Below are positions 37,251 to 45,228 of a stretch of 64,000 nt of DNA, one piece after another. Position 1 is the first letter of the stretch, and every line of letters begins with the position of its first letter. The stretch comes from Streptomyces toxytricini. GTDB taxonomy: Bacteria; Actinomycetota; Actinomycetes; Streptomycetales; Streptomycetaceae. The notes under the pieces were generated by a model that saw only the letters and a program-made list of their open reading frames with translations, was not told the origin of the DNA and made no database searches. The stretch spans positions 5,227-69,226 of the forward strand of contig NZ_BMTY01000017.1 in NCBI RefSeq assembly GCF_014649915.1, read 5' to 3'. The translations under genes were made by a program, and so were the position numbers.

Positions 37251-38246
37251 GTGACGACTTCCCGCCCCGCCTTCCCCGCGCCCGGCACCGCCGACCCGGG
37301 CGACGGCGCCACCGTGGCGATCGACATCGGCGGAACGAAGATCGCCGGCGCGCTCGTCGGGCCCGATGGGACGATCGCGTGCGCCACCCGCCGCCCCACC
37401 CCGCGCGGCGCGGCCGGCGACGGCGACGCGGTGTTCGCGGCCGTCGCCGAGGTCGTCGCCGAGCTGGCCCGCTCCCCGCTGTGGCCGGGCGCCGTGCGCT
37501 GCGGCATCGGCAGCGCCGGCCCCGTCGACTCCTCGCGCGGCACGGTCAGCCCGGTCAACATCGGCGCCTGGCGCGACTTCCCCGTCCGCGCCCGGGTCGA
37601 GGCCGAACTGGCCCGCCACGGCGCGCCCCTGCCGACCGTGCTCGTCGGGGACGGCGTCGCGATGACCGCGGCCGAGCACTGGCTGGGCGCCGCGCGCGGG
37701 CGTGCCAACGCGCTGTGCATGGTCGTCTCCACCGGCGTCGGCGGCGGCCTGGTCCTCGACAACCGGCTCCACCCCGGTCCCACCGGCAACGCCGGCCACA
37801 TCGGGCACATCAGCGTCGCCTTCGACGGCGAGCGGTGCGTCTGCGGCGGCCGCGGCTGCGTGGAATCCCTCGCCTCCGGCACGGCCATCGCCCGGTGGGC
37901 CCTCGCCCAGGGCTGGGTGCCCGACCGCGACGCCTCGGCGGCCGGGGTCGCCGAGGCCGCCGCAGCCGGGGACCCCCTCGCCCTCGCCGCCTTCGACCGG
38001 GCGGGCCGCGCCCTGGCCGCCGCCATCGCCGCCTGCGCCACCCTCGCCGAGACCGACCTCGCCGTCATCGGCGGCGGTGTCGCGGCCGCCGGCGACGTCC
38101 TGTTCGGGCCGGTCCGGGCCCACCTCGCCGACTACGCCGCGCTGTCCTTCACCGGCGGCCTGGAGGTCGTACCGGCCGCCCTGGGCACGGACGCCGGGCT
38201 GATCGGCGCGGCCGCCGCCGCGATGATGCTGCTGCCGGCGGCCTGA
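37251..38246 (+). CDS. ROK-family sugar kinase
   Basis: A 331-residue kinase of the ROK family. The phosphate-binding motif DIGGTK is at residues 25-30. The ROK signature GHIGHISVAF and the zinc motif CVCGGRGCVESL place the sugar-site His and Cys ligands. No DNA-binding domain is attached, so it is an enzyme and not a ROK repressor. It could phosphorylate mannose, GlcNAc or glucose; its position opposite two N-glycan hydrolases favours mannose or GlcNAc. GTG 37251 has AGGAG 7 nt upstream. Confidence 0.85.
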   Translation: MTTSRPAFPAPGTADPGDGATVAIDIGGTKIAGALVGPDGTIACATRRPTPRGAAGDGDAVFAAVAEVVAELARSPLWPGAVRCGIGSAGPVDSSRGTVSPVNIGAWRDFPVRARVEAELARHGAPLPTVLVGDGVAMTAAEHWLGAARGRANALCMVVSTGVGGGLVLDNRLHPGPTGNAGHIGHISVAFDGERCVCGGRGCVESLASGTAIARWALAQGWVPDRDASAAGVAEAAAAGDPLALAAFDRAGRALAAAIAACATLAETDLAVIGGGVAAAGDVLFGPVRAHLADYAALSFTGGLEVVPAALGTDAGLIGAAAAAMMLLPAA

Positions 38247-38261
38247 CGCGCCGGACAGGCC

Positions 38262-39257
38262 CTACGGCTTCACGGAGCGGTAGTAGCGCTGCGCGCCCTC
38301 GTGCAGGTCCAGCGGGTCGGTGTAGATCGCCGTCCGCAGGTCCACCAGCTGCGCCGCATGCACCTGGCGTCCGATCCCGTCCCGGCTGTTGATCACGGTG
38401 CGGGTGAACTGCTCGGTCAGCTCCGGATCCGCCTCCTCCGTCGTGACCAGCAGGTTCGGCACGGCCAGCGTCGCCACCGCCGAGGTGTTGCGCGCCCGCG
38501 CGTACGCGTCCTGCGGCATCACCGCCGACCGGTAGTAGCGCGCCGGGCTCCCGCTGCCCTGGAGGTCCTCCACCAGGTCGCCGAGCTGCACGAGCCGGAT
38601 GTCGAAGCGCTCCGACAGCTCCTTCACGGCGTTCGTCGGCAGGCCGCCGGACCAGAAGAACGCGTCGATGCGCCCGGCCTCCAGCTCCGCCGGCATGGTG
38701 TCGATGCCGATCGACACCGCCTTGACGTCGCGCGCCGGGTCCAGCTTGGCCGCCGTCAGCAGCCGCTCCGAGATCAGCCGCACCCCGGAGCCCGGCTGCC
38801 CGATCGCGACCCGCTTGCCGCGCAGGTCCCGCGCCGACTGCACCGGCGACCCGGCCGGCACCACGAGCTGCACGTAGTCGTCGTAGAGCCGCGCGCACCC
38901 GCGCAGCTCGTCCGCGCCGCGCTTGCCGTCCGCCCGGTACTTGGCGACCGCGTCCGCCGTCGCGATGGTGAAGTCCGCCTCCCCGGACGCCAGCCGCTGC
39001 AGGTTCTCCTGCGAGCCCTCGCTGGTCTCCAGCCGGACCTCCACGCCGGGCATGTCCTGGGCCAGCGCCCCGTCGAGCAGCTGCCCGTACCGGTGGTAGA
39101 CGCCGGTGTGGACGCCCGTGCTCAAGGTCAGGTCGCCCTTCAGCTCCGGCTCGGAGAACGGCCGCAGCCACCACAGCAGCGTCCCGAGCACGGTGAGCAC
39201 GGCCACCGCCCCCCACAGGACGGTGCGCCTGCCGAAACGGGGCGGAACGAGAACCAT
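38262..39257 (-). CDS. TAXI-family TRAP-type solute-binding protein
   Basis: A 331-residue binding protein. An N-terminal anchor or uncleaved signal (residues about 10-32, [20 protein letters not shown]) precedes a TAXI domain with [17 protein letters not shown] and [19 protein letters not shown] proteins bind glutamate/glutamine-like or dicarboxylate ligands for TRAP transporters. No DctM/DctQ membrane genes are nearby, so the partner permease is absent or elsewhere. ATG 39257 is divergent from miaB (94-nt gap); the stop is 15 nt from the convergent ROK gene. Confidence 0.85.
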   Translation of the reverse strand: MVLVPPRFGRRTVLWGAVAVLTVLGTLLWWLRPFSEPELKGDLTLSTGVHTGVYHRYGQLLDGALAQDMPGVEVRLETSEGSQENLQRLASGEADFTIATADAVAKYRADGKRGADELRGCARLYDDYVQLVVPAGSPVQSARDLRGKRVAIGQPGSGVRLISERLLTAAKLDPARDVKAVSIGIDTMPAELEAGRIDAFFWSGGLPTNAVKELSERFDIRLVQLGDLVEDLQGSGSPARYYRSAVMPQDAYARARNTSAVATLAVPNLLVTTEEADPELTEQFTRTVINSRDGIGRQVHAAQLVDLRTAIYTDPLDLHEGAQRYYRSVKP

Positions 39258-39351
39258 GGCCGCGATCCTGCCACCGACGCGCCGAGCTGTCACGGCCCGG
39301 CCCCCTCCCCGGGCGGGCGGAGGCCGCCCCGGCACCGCCTACCCTTGTTGC

Positions 39352-40872
39352 ATGACCAGCAGCAGCGACCGGAGCACGGCAGTGGACGTCAAGGGAACAT
39401 ACGAGGTGCGCACCTACGGGTGCCAGATGAACGTGCACGACTCCGAGCGGCTCTCCGGTCTGCTGGAGGAAGCCGGCTACACCCGGGCCCCCGAGGGCTC
39501 CGACGGTGACGCCGACGTCGTCGTGTTCAACACCTGCGCCGTCCGAGAGAACGCCGACAACAAGCTGTACGGCAACCTCGGCCGGCTCGCCCCGATGAAG
39601 ACGCGGCGCCCCGGCATGCAGATCGCCGTCGGCGGCTGCCTCGCGCAGAAGGACCGCGACACCATCGTCAAGAAGGCGCCCTGGGTCGACGTGGTCTTCG
39701 GCACCCACAACATCGGCAAGCTGCCCGTCCTGCTGGAGCGCGCCCGCGTGCAGGAGGAGGCGCAGATCGAGATCGCCGAGTCCCTGGAGGCCTTCCCCTC
39801 CACGCTGCCGACCCGCCGCGAGTCCGCGTACGCCGCGTGGGTCTCCATCTCCGTCGGCTGCAACAACACCTGCACCTTCTGCATCGTTCCGGCGCTGCGC
39901 GGCAAGGAGGAGGACCGCCGCCCGGGCGACATCCTCGCCGAAGTCGAGGCGCTCGTCGCCGAGGGCGTCAGCGAGATCACCCTCCTCGGCCAGAACGTCA
40001 ACGCCTACGGCTCCGACCTCGGCGACCGCGAGGCCTTCAGCAAGCTGCTGCGGGCCTGCGGGCAGATCGAGGGCCTGGAGCGGGTCCGCTTCACCTCGCC
40101 GCACCCGCGCGACTTCACCGACGACGTGATCGCCGCGATGGCCGAGACGCCGAACGTGATGCCGCAGCTGCACATGCCGCTCCAGTCCGGCTCGGACCCG
40201 ATCCTGAAGGCGATGCGCCGCTCGTACCGCCAGGAGCGCTTCCTCGGCATCATCGAGAAGGTCCGCGCGGCCATCCCGCACGCCGCGATCTCCACCGACA
40301 TCATCGTCGGCTTCCCCGGCGAGACCGAGGAGGACTTCCAGCAGACGATGCACGTCGTCCGCGAGGCCCGCTTCGCCAGCGCCTTCACCTTCCAGTACTC
40401 CAAGCGGCCCGGCACCCCGGCGGCCGACATGGACGGCCAGATCCCCAAGGAGGTCGTCCAGGACCGGTACATGCGCCTGGTGGCCCTCCAGGAGGAGATC
40501 TCCTGGGAGGAGAACAAGAAGCAGGTCGGCCGCACCCTGGAGGTCATGGTCGCGGAGGGCGAGGGCCGCAAGGACGGCGCCACGCATCGCCTCTCCGGCC
40601 GCGCCCCCGACAACCGCCTGGTCCACTTCACCAAGCCGGACGAGGAGGTCCGCCCCGGCGACGTGGTCACCGTCGAGATCACCTACGCCGCCCCGCACCA
40701 CCTGCTCGCCGAAGGCGCGGCGAAGGGCGTTCGGCGCACCCGCGCCGGCGACGCCTGGGAGAAGCGCAACGCCGCCCCGGCGCAGCCGCAGGGCGTCATG
40801 CTCGGCATCCCGACGCTGGGGGTGCCGGCTCCGCTTCCCGCGTCCGCCCCGGGCTGCGGCATCAGCGGCTGA
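39352..40872 (+). CDS. miaB: tRNA-2-methylthio-N6-dimethylallyladenosine synthase MiaB
   Basis: A 506-residue radical-SAM methylthiotransferase acting on i6A37 of tRNAs. Cluster cysteines of the UPF0004 domain are C24 (YGCQMN), C62 (NTCAV) and C96 (GGCLAQ). The radical-SAM triad is C170, C174 and C177 ([12 protein letters not shown]), and a TRAM domain follows (about 400-465) with a short extra tail. It follows MiaA in the same pathway; miaA lies 1.7 kb downstream. ATG 39352 is 6 nt after TACCCT (39340-39345) with no ribosome site, so it is probably leaderless. Confidence 0.96.
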   Translation: MTSSSDRSTAVDVKGTYEVRTYGCQMNVHDSERLSGLLEEAGYTRAPEGSDGDADVVVFNTCAVRENADNKLYGNLGRLAPMKTRRPGMQIAVGGCLAQKDRDTIVKKAPWVDVVFGTHNIGKLPVLLERARVQEEAQIEIAESLEAFPSTLPTRRESAYAAWVSISVGCNNTCTFCIVPALRGKEEDRRPGDILAEVEALVAEGVSEITLLGQNVNAYGSDLGDREAFSKLLRACGQIEGLERVRFTSPHPRDFTDDVIAAMAETPNVMPQLHMPLQSGSDPILKAMRRSYRQERFLGIIEKVRAAIPHAAISTDIIVGFPGETEEDFQQTMHVVREARFASAFTFQYSKRPGTPAADMDGQIPKEVVQDRYMRLVALQEEISWEENKKQVGRTLEVMVAEGEGRKDGATHRLSGRAPDNRLVHFTKPDEEVRPGDVVTVEITYAAPHHLLAEGAAKGVRRTRAGDAWEKRNAAPAQPQGVMLGIPTLGVPAPLPASAPGCGISG

Positions 40873-40975
40873 CCGGCCCGCGGTACCCCCGGGCCGCCCG
40901 CGGCCGCCGCGCGGAGCCGGGCCGGGGCCGGGCCCTGGCGGTCCGGGCGACGGCCCGGCGCCGTGCCGGGGCCGT

Positions 40976-41006
40976 GCCGGGGCCGGGCCGGCTGCCCGGC
41001 CCCGGC
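40976..41006 (+). terminator. miaB terminator within a GC-rich spacer
   Basis: A perfect 13-bp stem GCCGGGGCCGGGC / GCCCGGCCCCGGC with a 5-nt loop. The 221-nt gap from 40873 is otherwise made of imperfect GCCGGGGCCG-type repeats with no gene. Confidence 0.7.
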
Positions 41007-41093
41007 TTCGGGCCCGGCGGCGTCGGCGGTCCTGGTACCGGGCCGTGGCCGCGCCCGGTGAATCTTCTCCGCCGCGGCACTAGGCTGCGGATC

Positions 41094-41816
41094 ATGCTCG
41101 TAGCCGCCGCCGTCTGCCCCGCCCCGCCCCTCCTCGTGCCCGAGGTCGCCGCCGGGGCCGCTGCCGAACTCGGGGCCGCCCGTACCGCCTGCTCCGACGC
41201 CCTCGCGGTGCTCGCCGCCTCCCGGCCCGACCTGCTCGTCGTCGTGGGAGCCGCCGCCGAGGACGCCGCCGGGACCTACCCCGAGGGCAGCCCGGGCAGC
41301 TTCCGCCCGTTCGGCGTCGCCGCCGACGTACGGCTCGGCTCCGGCGGGGAACCGGAGGCGGCCGTGCCGGGGCAGCCGCTGCCCGCCCCGCTCGCCGTCG
41401 GGGCGTGGCTGCTCGCCCGTGCCCGCTGGGGCGCCGCTCCCCTCGAAGGCCTCGCCGTCGCCGAGACGCTGGAGACCGCCGACTGCCTCGCCGCCGGCCG
41501 CGGGCTCGCCGCCCGCGCCGACCGCGTCGCCCTCCTCGTCATGGGCGACGGCAGCGCCTGCCGGACGCTGAAGGCGCCCGGCTACCTCGACGAACGCGCC
41601 GCCGGCTTCGACGCCGCCGCGGCCCGCGCGCTCGCCGACGCCGACCCGGCCGCCCTCGCCGCCCTCGACGCGGGCCTCGCCCGCGAGCTCCTCGCCGCCG
41701 GCCGCGCCCCCTGGCAGGTCCTGGCGGGCGCCGCCGAGGGCGCCGGCCTGGCCGGGCGGCTGCTGTACGAGGACGCCCCGTACGGGGTCGGCTACTTCGT
41801 CGCCGCCTGGTCCTGA
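41094..41816 (+). CDS. Class III extradiol dioxygenase-like protein without histidines
   Basis: A 240-residue, Ala-rich protein resembling the catalytic B-subunit fold of class III extradiol dioxygenases: VAAAVCPAPPLLVPEV at the start, DLLVVVGAAAED in the middle, then LLVMGDGSACRTLKAPGYLD. True members bind Fe(II) with two His and one Glu. This protein contains no histidine at all, so ring cleavage through that site is very unlikely. It is common next to miaB/miaA in Streptomyces; its role is unknown. ATG 41094 is 7 nt after TAGGCT (41081-41086), probably leaderless. Confidence 0.8.
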   Translation: MLVAAAVCPAPPLLVPEVAAGAAAELGAARTACSDALAVLAASRPDLLVVVGAAAEDAAGTYPEGSPGSFRPFGVAADVRLGSGGEPEAAVPGQPLPAPLAVGAWLLARARWGAAPLEGLAVAETLETADCLAAGRGLAARADRVALLVMGDGSACRTLKAPGYLDERAAGFDAAAARALADADPAALAALDAGLARELLAAGRAPWQVLAGAAEGAGLAGRLLYEDAPYGVGYFVAAWS

Positions 41817-41860
41817 CAGGACGGCCCCCGCGCCCGTACGCGCCCGGTGCCGGACGCGGC

Positions 41861-41898
41861 GAAGGGGCGCGGGCCCGCAACCGGGCCCGCGCCCCTTC
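41861..41898. terminator. Bidirectional terminator
   Basis: A perfect 17-bp stem (41861-41877 / 41882-41898) with a 4-nt loop lies between convergent genes, 45 nt after the dioxygenase-like gene and 10 nt from the minus-strand stop. Confidence 0.88.
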
Positions 41899-41908
41899 CG
41901 CGACCGCC

Positions 41909-42160
41909 TCAGGAGGAGGCGGGCGGCACTGTCGGCCCGCCGCCCGGCTCCTCCCGGTGCGCGATCCTGCCCAGGGCTTCCTTCGCCCTGCCCGTTCCGG
42001 ACGTGATCCTGTCGCTGTACTTGCCGTGGGTCTTCGCGTCCACCACTTCGGCGACCTTCTCCAGGCCCGCGCCGATCCTGCCCTCGTGCTGCTGCACGAG
42101 GCCGCCGGCCTTCTCCTTCGCCGGAGCGAGCCTGGCCTTCAGATTGTCCAACAGGCCCAT
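41909..42160 (-). CDS. MT0933-type 'antitoxin' small protein
   Basis: An 83-residue, mostly helical protein of the Rv0909/MT0933 antitoxin-like family (MGLLDNLKARLAPAKEKAG, then KVAEVVDAKTHGKYSDRI). The mycobacterial founder is paired with a toxin, but no toxin-like gene lies nearby. The antitoxin label is therefore doubtful, and the protein may have another role, for example in stress or envelope. ATG 42160 has GGAAGG just upstream. Confidence 0.75.
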   Translation of the reverse strand: MGLLDNLKARLAPAKEKAGGLVQQHEGRIGAGLEKVAEVVDAKTHGKYSDRITSGTGRAKEALGRIAHREEPGGGPTVPPASS

Positions 42161-42182
42161 GGTGACCTTCCTGTCGCCGTGC

Positions 42183-42407
42183 CTACTTCAGGGCGCCCTC
42201 ACCGGCCCCGCTGTCCGCGGCCTCCCGGGCCGACTGCTGCTTCGGGATGTCGGCGGCCTCCGCCTCCGGAGCCTCCGCCGACTCCGCCTCGCCGCCGGAA
42301 CCGGCGGCCGCAGCGGCCGCCTCGGACTCCGCCGTCACGTCCGCCGCTGCGGCCGGCTCGGCCGCGGCTTCGCCCTTCCGGCGGAAAAACCGACTGAAAA
42401 CGCCCAT
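42183..42407 (-). CDS. Small Ala/Glu-rich protein with basic N-terminus
   Basis: A 74-residue protein starting MGVFSRFFRRKGEA, followed by a low-complexity Ala/Glu/Ser tail. Homologs in Streptomyces are often mislabelled as gliding motility protein. The short amphipathic basic start could bind membranes. ATG 42407 has AAGGGAG about 6 nt upstream, which supports translation. It lies 22 nt upstream of the antitoxin-like gene on the same strand, so the two probably form a small operon. Function unknown. Confidence 0.7.
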   Translation of the reverse strand: MGVFSRFFRRKGEAAAEPAAAADVTAESEAAAAAAGSGGEAESAEAPEAEAADIPKQQSAREAADSGAGEGALK

Positions 42408-42570
42408 GTCTACTCCCTTAACGCTACTCGTGCGAGTGAAGTTCCCCCCGGCCCCGCCGCGCCTGCGCCGGGCGCGCGCCCGGCGGAACCACGACAGGGC
42501 AACGACCCCGCCCGCCCGCCGTCACGTAACTCGATCGGGTACGCGCCGGAGGGTTTGCGAGACTGGGGCA

Positions 42571-43509
42571 GTGAGTAATGCAGCCCCCGCCCCGCGGGTC
42601 ATCGCCGTCGTCGGCCCCACCGCGGCCGGAAAGTCCGACCTGGGCGTGGCCCTCGCCCGCCACTTCGACGGCGAGGTCGTCAACGCCGACTCCATGCAGC
42701 TGTACCGGGGGATGGACATCGGCACCGCCAAGCTGACGACCGGCGAGCGCGGCGGCGTCCCCCACCACCTCCTCGACGTCTGGGACGTCACCGAGACGGC
42801 CAGCGTCGCCGAGTACCAACGCCTGGCCCGCGCCGAGATCGACGCCCTGCTCGCCCGCGGCCGCACGCCCGTCGTCGTCGGCGGATCCGGCCTGTACGTG
42901 CGCGGCGCCCTCGACGTCATGGAGTTCCCCGGCACCGACCCCGAGGTGCGCGCCCGGCTGGAGGAGGAGCTGGAGCGCAGCGGCCCCGGCGCCCTGCACG
43001 CCCGCCTCGCCGCCGCCGACCCCGAGGCCGCGCAGGCGATCCTGCCCGGCAACGGCCGCCGCATCGTCCGCGCCCTGGAGGTCATCGAGATCACCGGGAA
43101 GCCCTTCACCGCGAACCTGCCCGGCCACGAGTCCTTCTACGAGACCGTGCAGATCGGCGTCGACGTGGCCCGGCCGGAGCTCGACGAGCGGATCACGCAG
43201 CGCGTCGACCGCATGTGGGAGGCCGGACTCGTCGACGAGGTCCGCGCGCTGGAGGCCCGCGGCCTGCGCGAGGGCGTCACCGCCTCCCGCGCCCTGGGCT
43301 ACCAGCAGGTCCTCGCGGCCCTCGCCGGCGAGTGCACCGAGGACGAGGCCCGCGCCGAGACGGTCCGCGCCACCAAGCGGTTCGCCCGCCGGCAGGACTC
43401 CTGGTTCCGCCGCGACCCGCGGGTCCACTGGCTCAGCGGCGCCGCCGCCGACCGGCGGGAACTCCCCCGACTCGCGCAGTCGTTGGTCGAACGGGCGATT
43501 ACAGCCTGA
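42571..43509 (+). CDS. miaA: tRNA dimethylallyltransferase MiaA
   Basis: A 312-residue enzyme that prenylates A37 of tRNAs reading UNN codons, giving the substrate for MiaB. The P-loop GPTAAGKSDL is near residue 15, then NADSMQLYRGMDIGTAK and the GGSGLYVRGALD motif. The C-terminal part has the TKRFARRQDSWFRRD signature. GTG 42571 lies 6 nt after GAGACT, suggesting a leaderless start. It is followed by a palindrome over the stop codon and a weak hairpin. Confidence 0.96.
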   Translation: MSNAAPAPRVIAVVGPTAAGKSDLGVALARHFDGEVVNADSMQLYRGMDIGTAKLTTGERGGVPHHLLDVWDVTETASVAEYQRLARAEIDALLARGRTPVVVGGSGLYVRGALDVMEFPGTDPEVRARLEEELERSGPGALHARLAAADPEAAQAILPGNGRRIVRALEVIEITGKPFTANLPGHESFYETVQIGVDVARPELDERITQRVDRMWEAGLVDEVRALEARGLREGVTASRALGYQQVLAALAGECTEDEARAETVRATKRFARRQDSWFRRDPRVHWLSGAAADRRELPRLAQSLVERAITA

Positions 43510-43568
43510 TCACGTGATGGCATCGGGACGCCCCGCGCGTCCGTTCGGGGCCCCCGGCCGTGCCATCA
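43509..43568 (+). terminator. Hairpins after miaA
   Basis: The palindrome ATCACGTGAT (43509-43518) overlaps the miaA stop. A wider inverted repeat TGATGGCA (43515-43522) / TGCCATCA (43561-43568) encloses 38 nt of pairable GC sequence. Either may end the transcript. Confidence 0.45.
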
Positions 43569-43634
43569 TCAAATTCCGCGGGTGTGGTCACCGGCGGTGA
43601 ACGGCAGCGTGCGAAGTCCGAGTGGGGAGGGCGC

Positions 43635-44153
43635 GTGGCAATGGAGGCCGGCCCTCGCGACACCGGGCGCGACGGGACCCGAGGCGAAGCGGACCCGACG
43701 CTCCTCGGCGAGCCCGCCGACGCCGACGGCCTCGGGCTGCCCGCGGACCCCCAGCGGCTCACCACCGACGGGCCCGACGCCTCGGAGGCGGCCGACGGCG
43801 AGGACGCCTCGGGGCCCGCGTACGAGGTCGAGCTCCGCCCGCAGCGCAAGCTCCGCATCTGGCAGATCGCCCCGATCGTGATGCTGGCGGCCGCCGGCTC
43901 CCTGATGTTCGCCTTCCCGCTGGCGTTCGAGTTCGGCGACGGCGGCGCCGTCGTCGCCATGCTCGGCTTCCTGATCAGCTCCTGCGCCGCCGGCTGGGGC
44001 ATGATGGCCGCCCGCCGCGTCGGCTACACCTGGCCCGGGCTCCCGCCCCGCGGCAGCGGCCGCCGGCCCGACTGGCGCTTCGCCGCGCTGTACGCGCTCG
44101 TCGCGCTGGCCGTCGTCGCCCTCGCCGTCTACCGGGTGGCCCGGCTCCGGTAG
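43635..44153 (+). CDS. Hypothetical membrane protein
   Basis: The 172-residue product has an acidic Asp/Gly/Pro-rich cytosolic N-terminus (about 75 residues) and three hydrophobic segments (about residues 85-105, 110-130 and 148-166). I do not recognise a family. It sits between miaA and dapF, a conserved place in Streptomyces. GGGGAGG at 43624-43630 could serve GTG 43635 (spacing 4) or ATG 43641 (spacing 10), so the start may be two codons later. Confidence 0.75.
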   Translation: MAMEAGPRDTGRDGTRGEADPTLLGEPADADGLGLPADPQRLTTDGPDASEAADGEDASGPAYEVELRPQRKLRIWQIAPIVMLAAAGSLMFAFPLAFEFGDGGAVVAMLGFLISSCAAGWGMMAARRVGYTWPGLPPRGSGRRPDWRFAALYALVALAVVALAVYRVARLR

Positions 44154-44212
44154 CAGGCCCCGCCCGCCCCCGCCTGCGACCTGCGCGGAAACCGGGTCGG
44201 TACCATGGTCCC

Positions 44213-45088
44213 GTGACGCAGACCAGCCTCTCCTTCCTCAAGGGCCACGGCACCGAGAACGACTTCGTGATCGTCCCGGACCCGGACAACGCGGTCGACC
44301 TGACCCCGGCCGCCGTCGCGAGGCTCTGCGACCGCCGCGCCGGCATCGGCGCCGACGGCGTGCTCCACGTCGTCCGCTCCGCCGCCCACCCCGAGGCCGC
44401 GCACATGGCCGGCGAGGCCGAGTGGTTCATGGACTACCGCAACAGCGACGGCTCCGTCGCCGAGATGTGCGGCAACGGCGTCCGCGTCTTCGCCCGCTAC
44501 CTCGAACACGCCGGCCACGCCGAGCCCGGCGACCTCGCCGTCGCCACCCGCGGCGGCGTCAAGCACGTCCACCTCGACAAGAGCGGCGACGTCACCGTCT
44601 CCATGGGAAGCGCCGCGCTCCCCGAGGAGCAGGTCACCGTCGTCGTCGGCGACCGCGCCTGGCCCGCCCGCAACGTCAACATGGGCAACCCGCACGCCGT
44701 CGCGTTCGTCGACAGCCTCGACCACGCCGGCAAGCTGCTGGAGGCACCCCGCTGCAGCCCCGCCGAGGTCTACCCGGACGGGGTGAACGTCGAGTTCGTC
44801 GTCGACCGCGGCCCCCGCCACGTCGCCATGCGCGTCCACGAGCGCGGCTCCGGCGAGACCCGCTCCTGCGGGACCGGCGCCTGCGCCGTCGCCGTGGCCG
44901 CCATCCGCCGCGACGGACTCGACCCCGCGGCCACCGGAGCACCCGCCACGTACACGGTCGACCTGCCCGGCGGTACCCTCTACATCACCGAACACCCCGA
45001 CGGCCGGATCGACATGACCGGACCGGCCGTGATCGTGGCGGCGGGGGAGTTCGACCCCTCCTGGCTCAAGGAAACGGCCTTCGCCTGA
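44213..45088 (+). CDS. dapF: Diaminopimelate epimerase
   Basis: A 291-residue racemase converting LL- to meso-diaminopimelate. Streptomyces peptidoglycan contains LL-DAP, so here its main use is lysine synthesis. The catalytic thiol pair is C86 (EMCGNGVR) and C219 (RSCGTGAC). FLKGHGTENDF and NVNMGNPHAV are conserved. GTG 44213 is 6 nt after TACCAT (44201-44206), with no ribosome site, so it is probably leaderless. Confidence 0.96.
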   Translation: MTQTSLSFLKGHGTENDFVIVPDPDNAVDLTPAAVARLCDRRAGIGADGVLHVVRSAAHPEAAHMAGEAEWFMDYRNSDGSVAEMCGNGVRVFARYLEHAGHAEPGDLAVATRGGVKHVHLDKSGDVTVSMGSAALPEEQVTVVVGDRAWPARNVNMGNPHAVAFVDSLDHAGKLLEAPRCSPAEVYPDGVNVEFVVDRGPRHVAMRVHERGSGETRSCGTGACAVAVAAIRRDGLDPAATGAPATYTVDLPGGTLYITEHPDGRIDMTGPAVIVAAGEFDPSWLKETAFA

Positions 45089-45228
45089 AGGTTCCCTCTC
45101 ACGGGTGATCCGTTTCACGCTCAGCGAGAGGCGGACTGCGCCACGTGGTGGGGTCGGTAGCATCAGACACCGGCCCCGAGGGCTCACCCCATGCCCGCCA
45201 CAGCCGGTCGAAGCCGCCGGAGGTGCCC

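Noticed and set aside
43509-43518. ATCACGTGAT as a regulator site
   Set aside because: It overlaps the miaA stop and sits in a terminator-like region; no promoter follows closely enough to make an operator likely.
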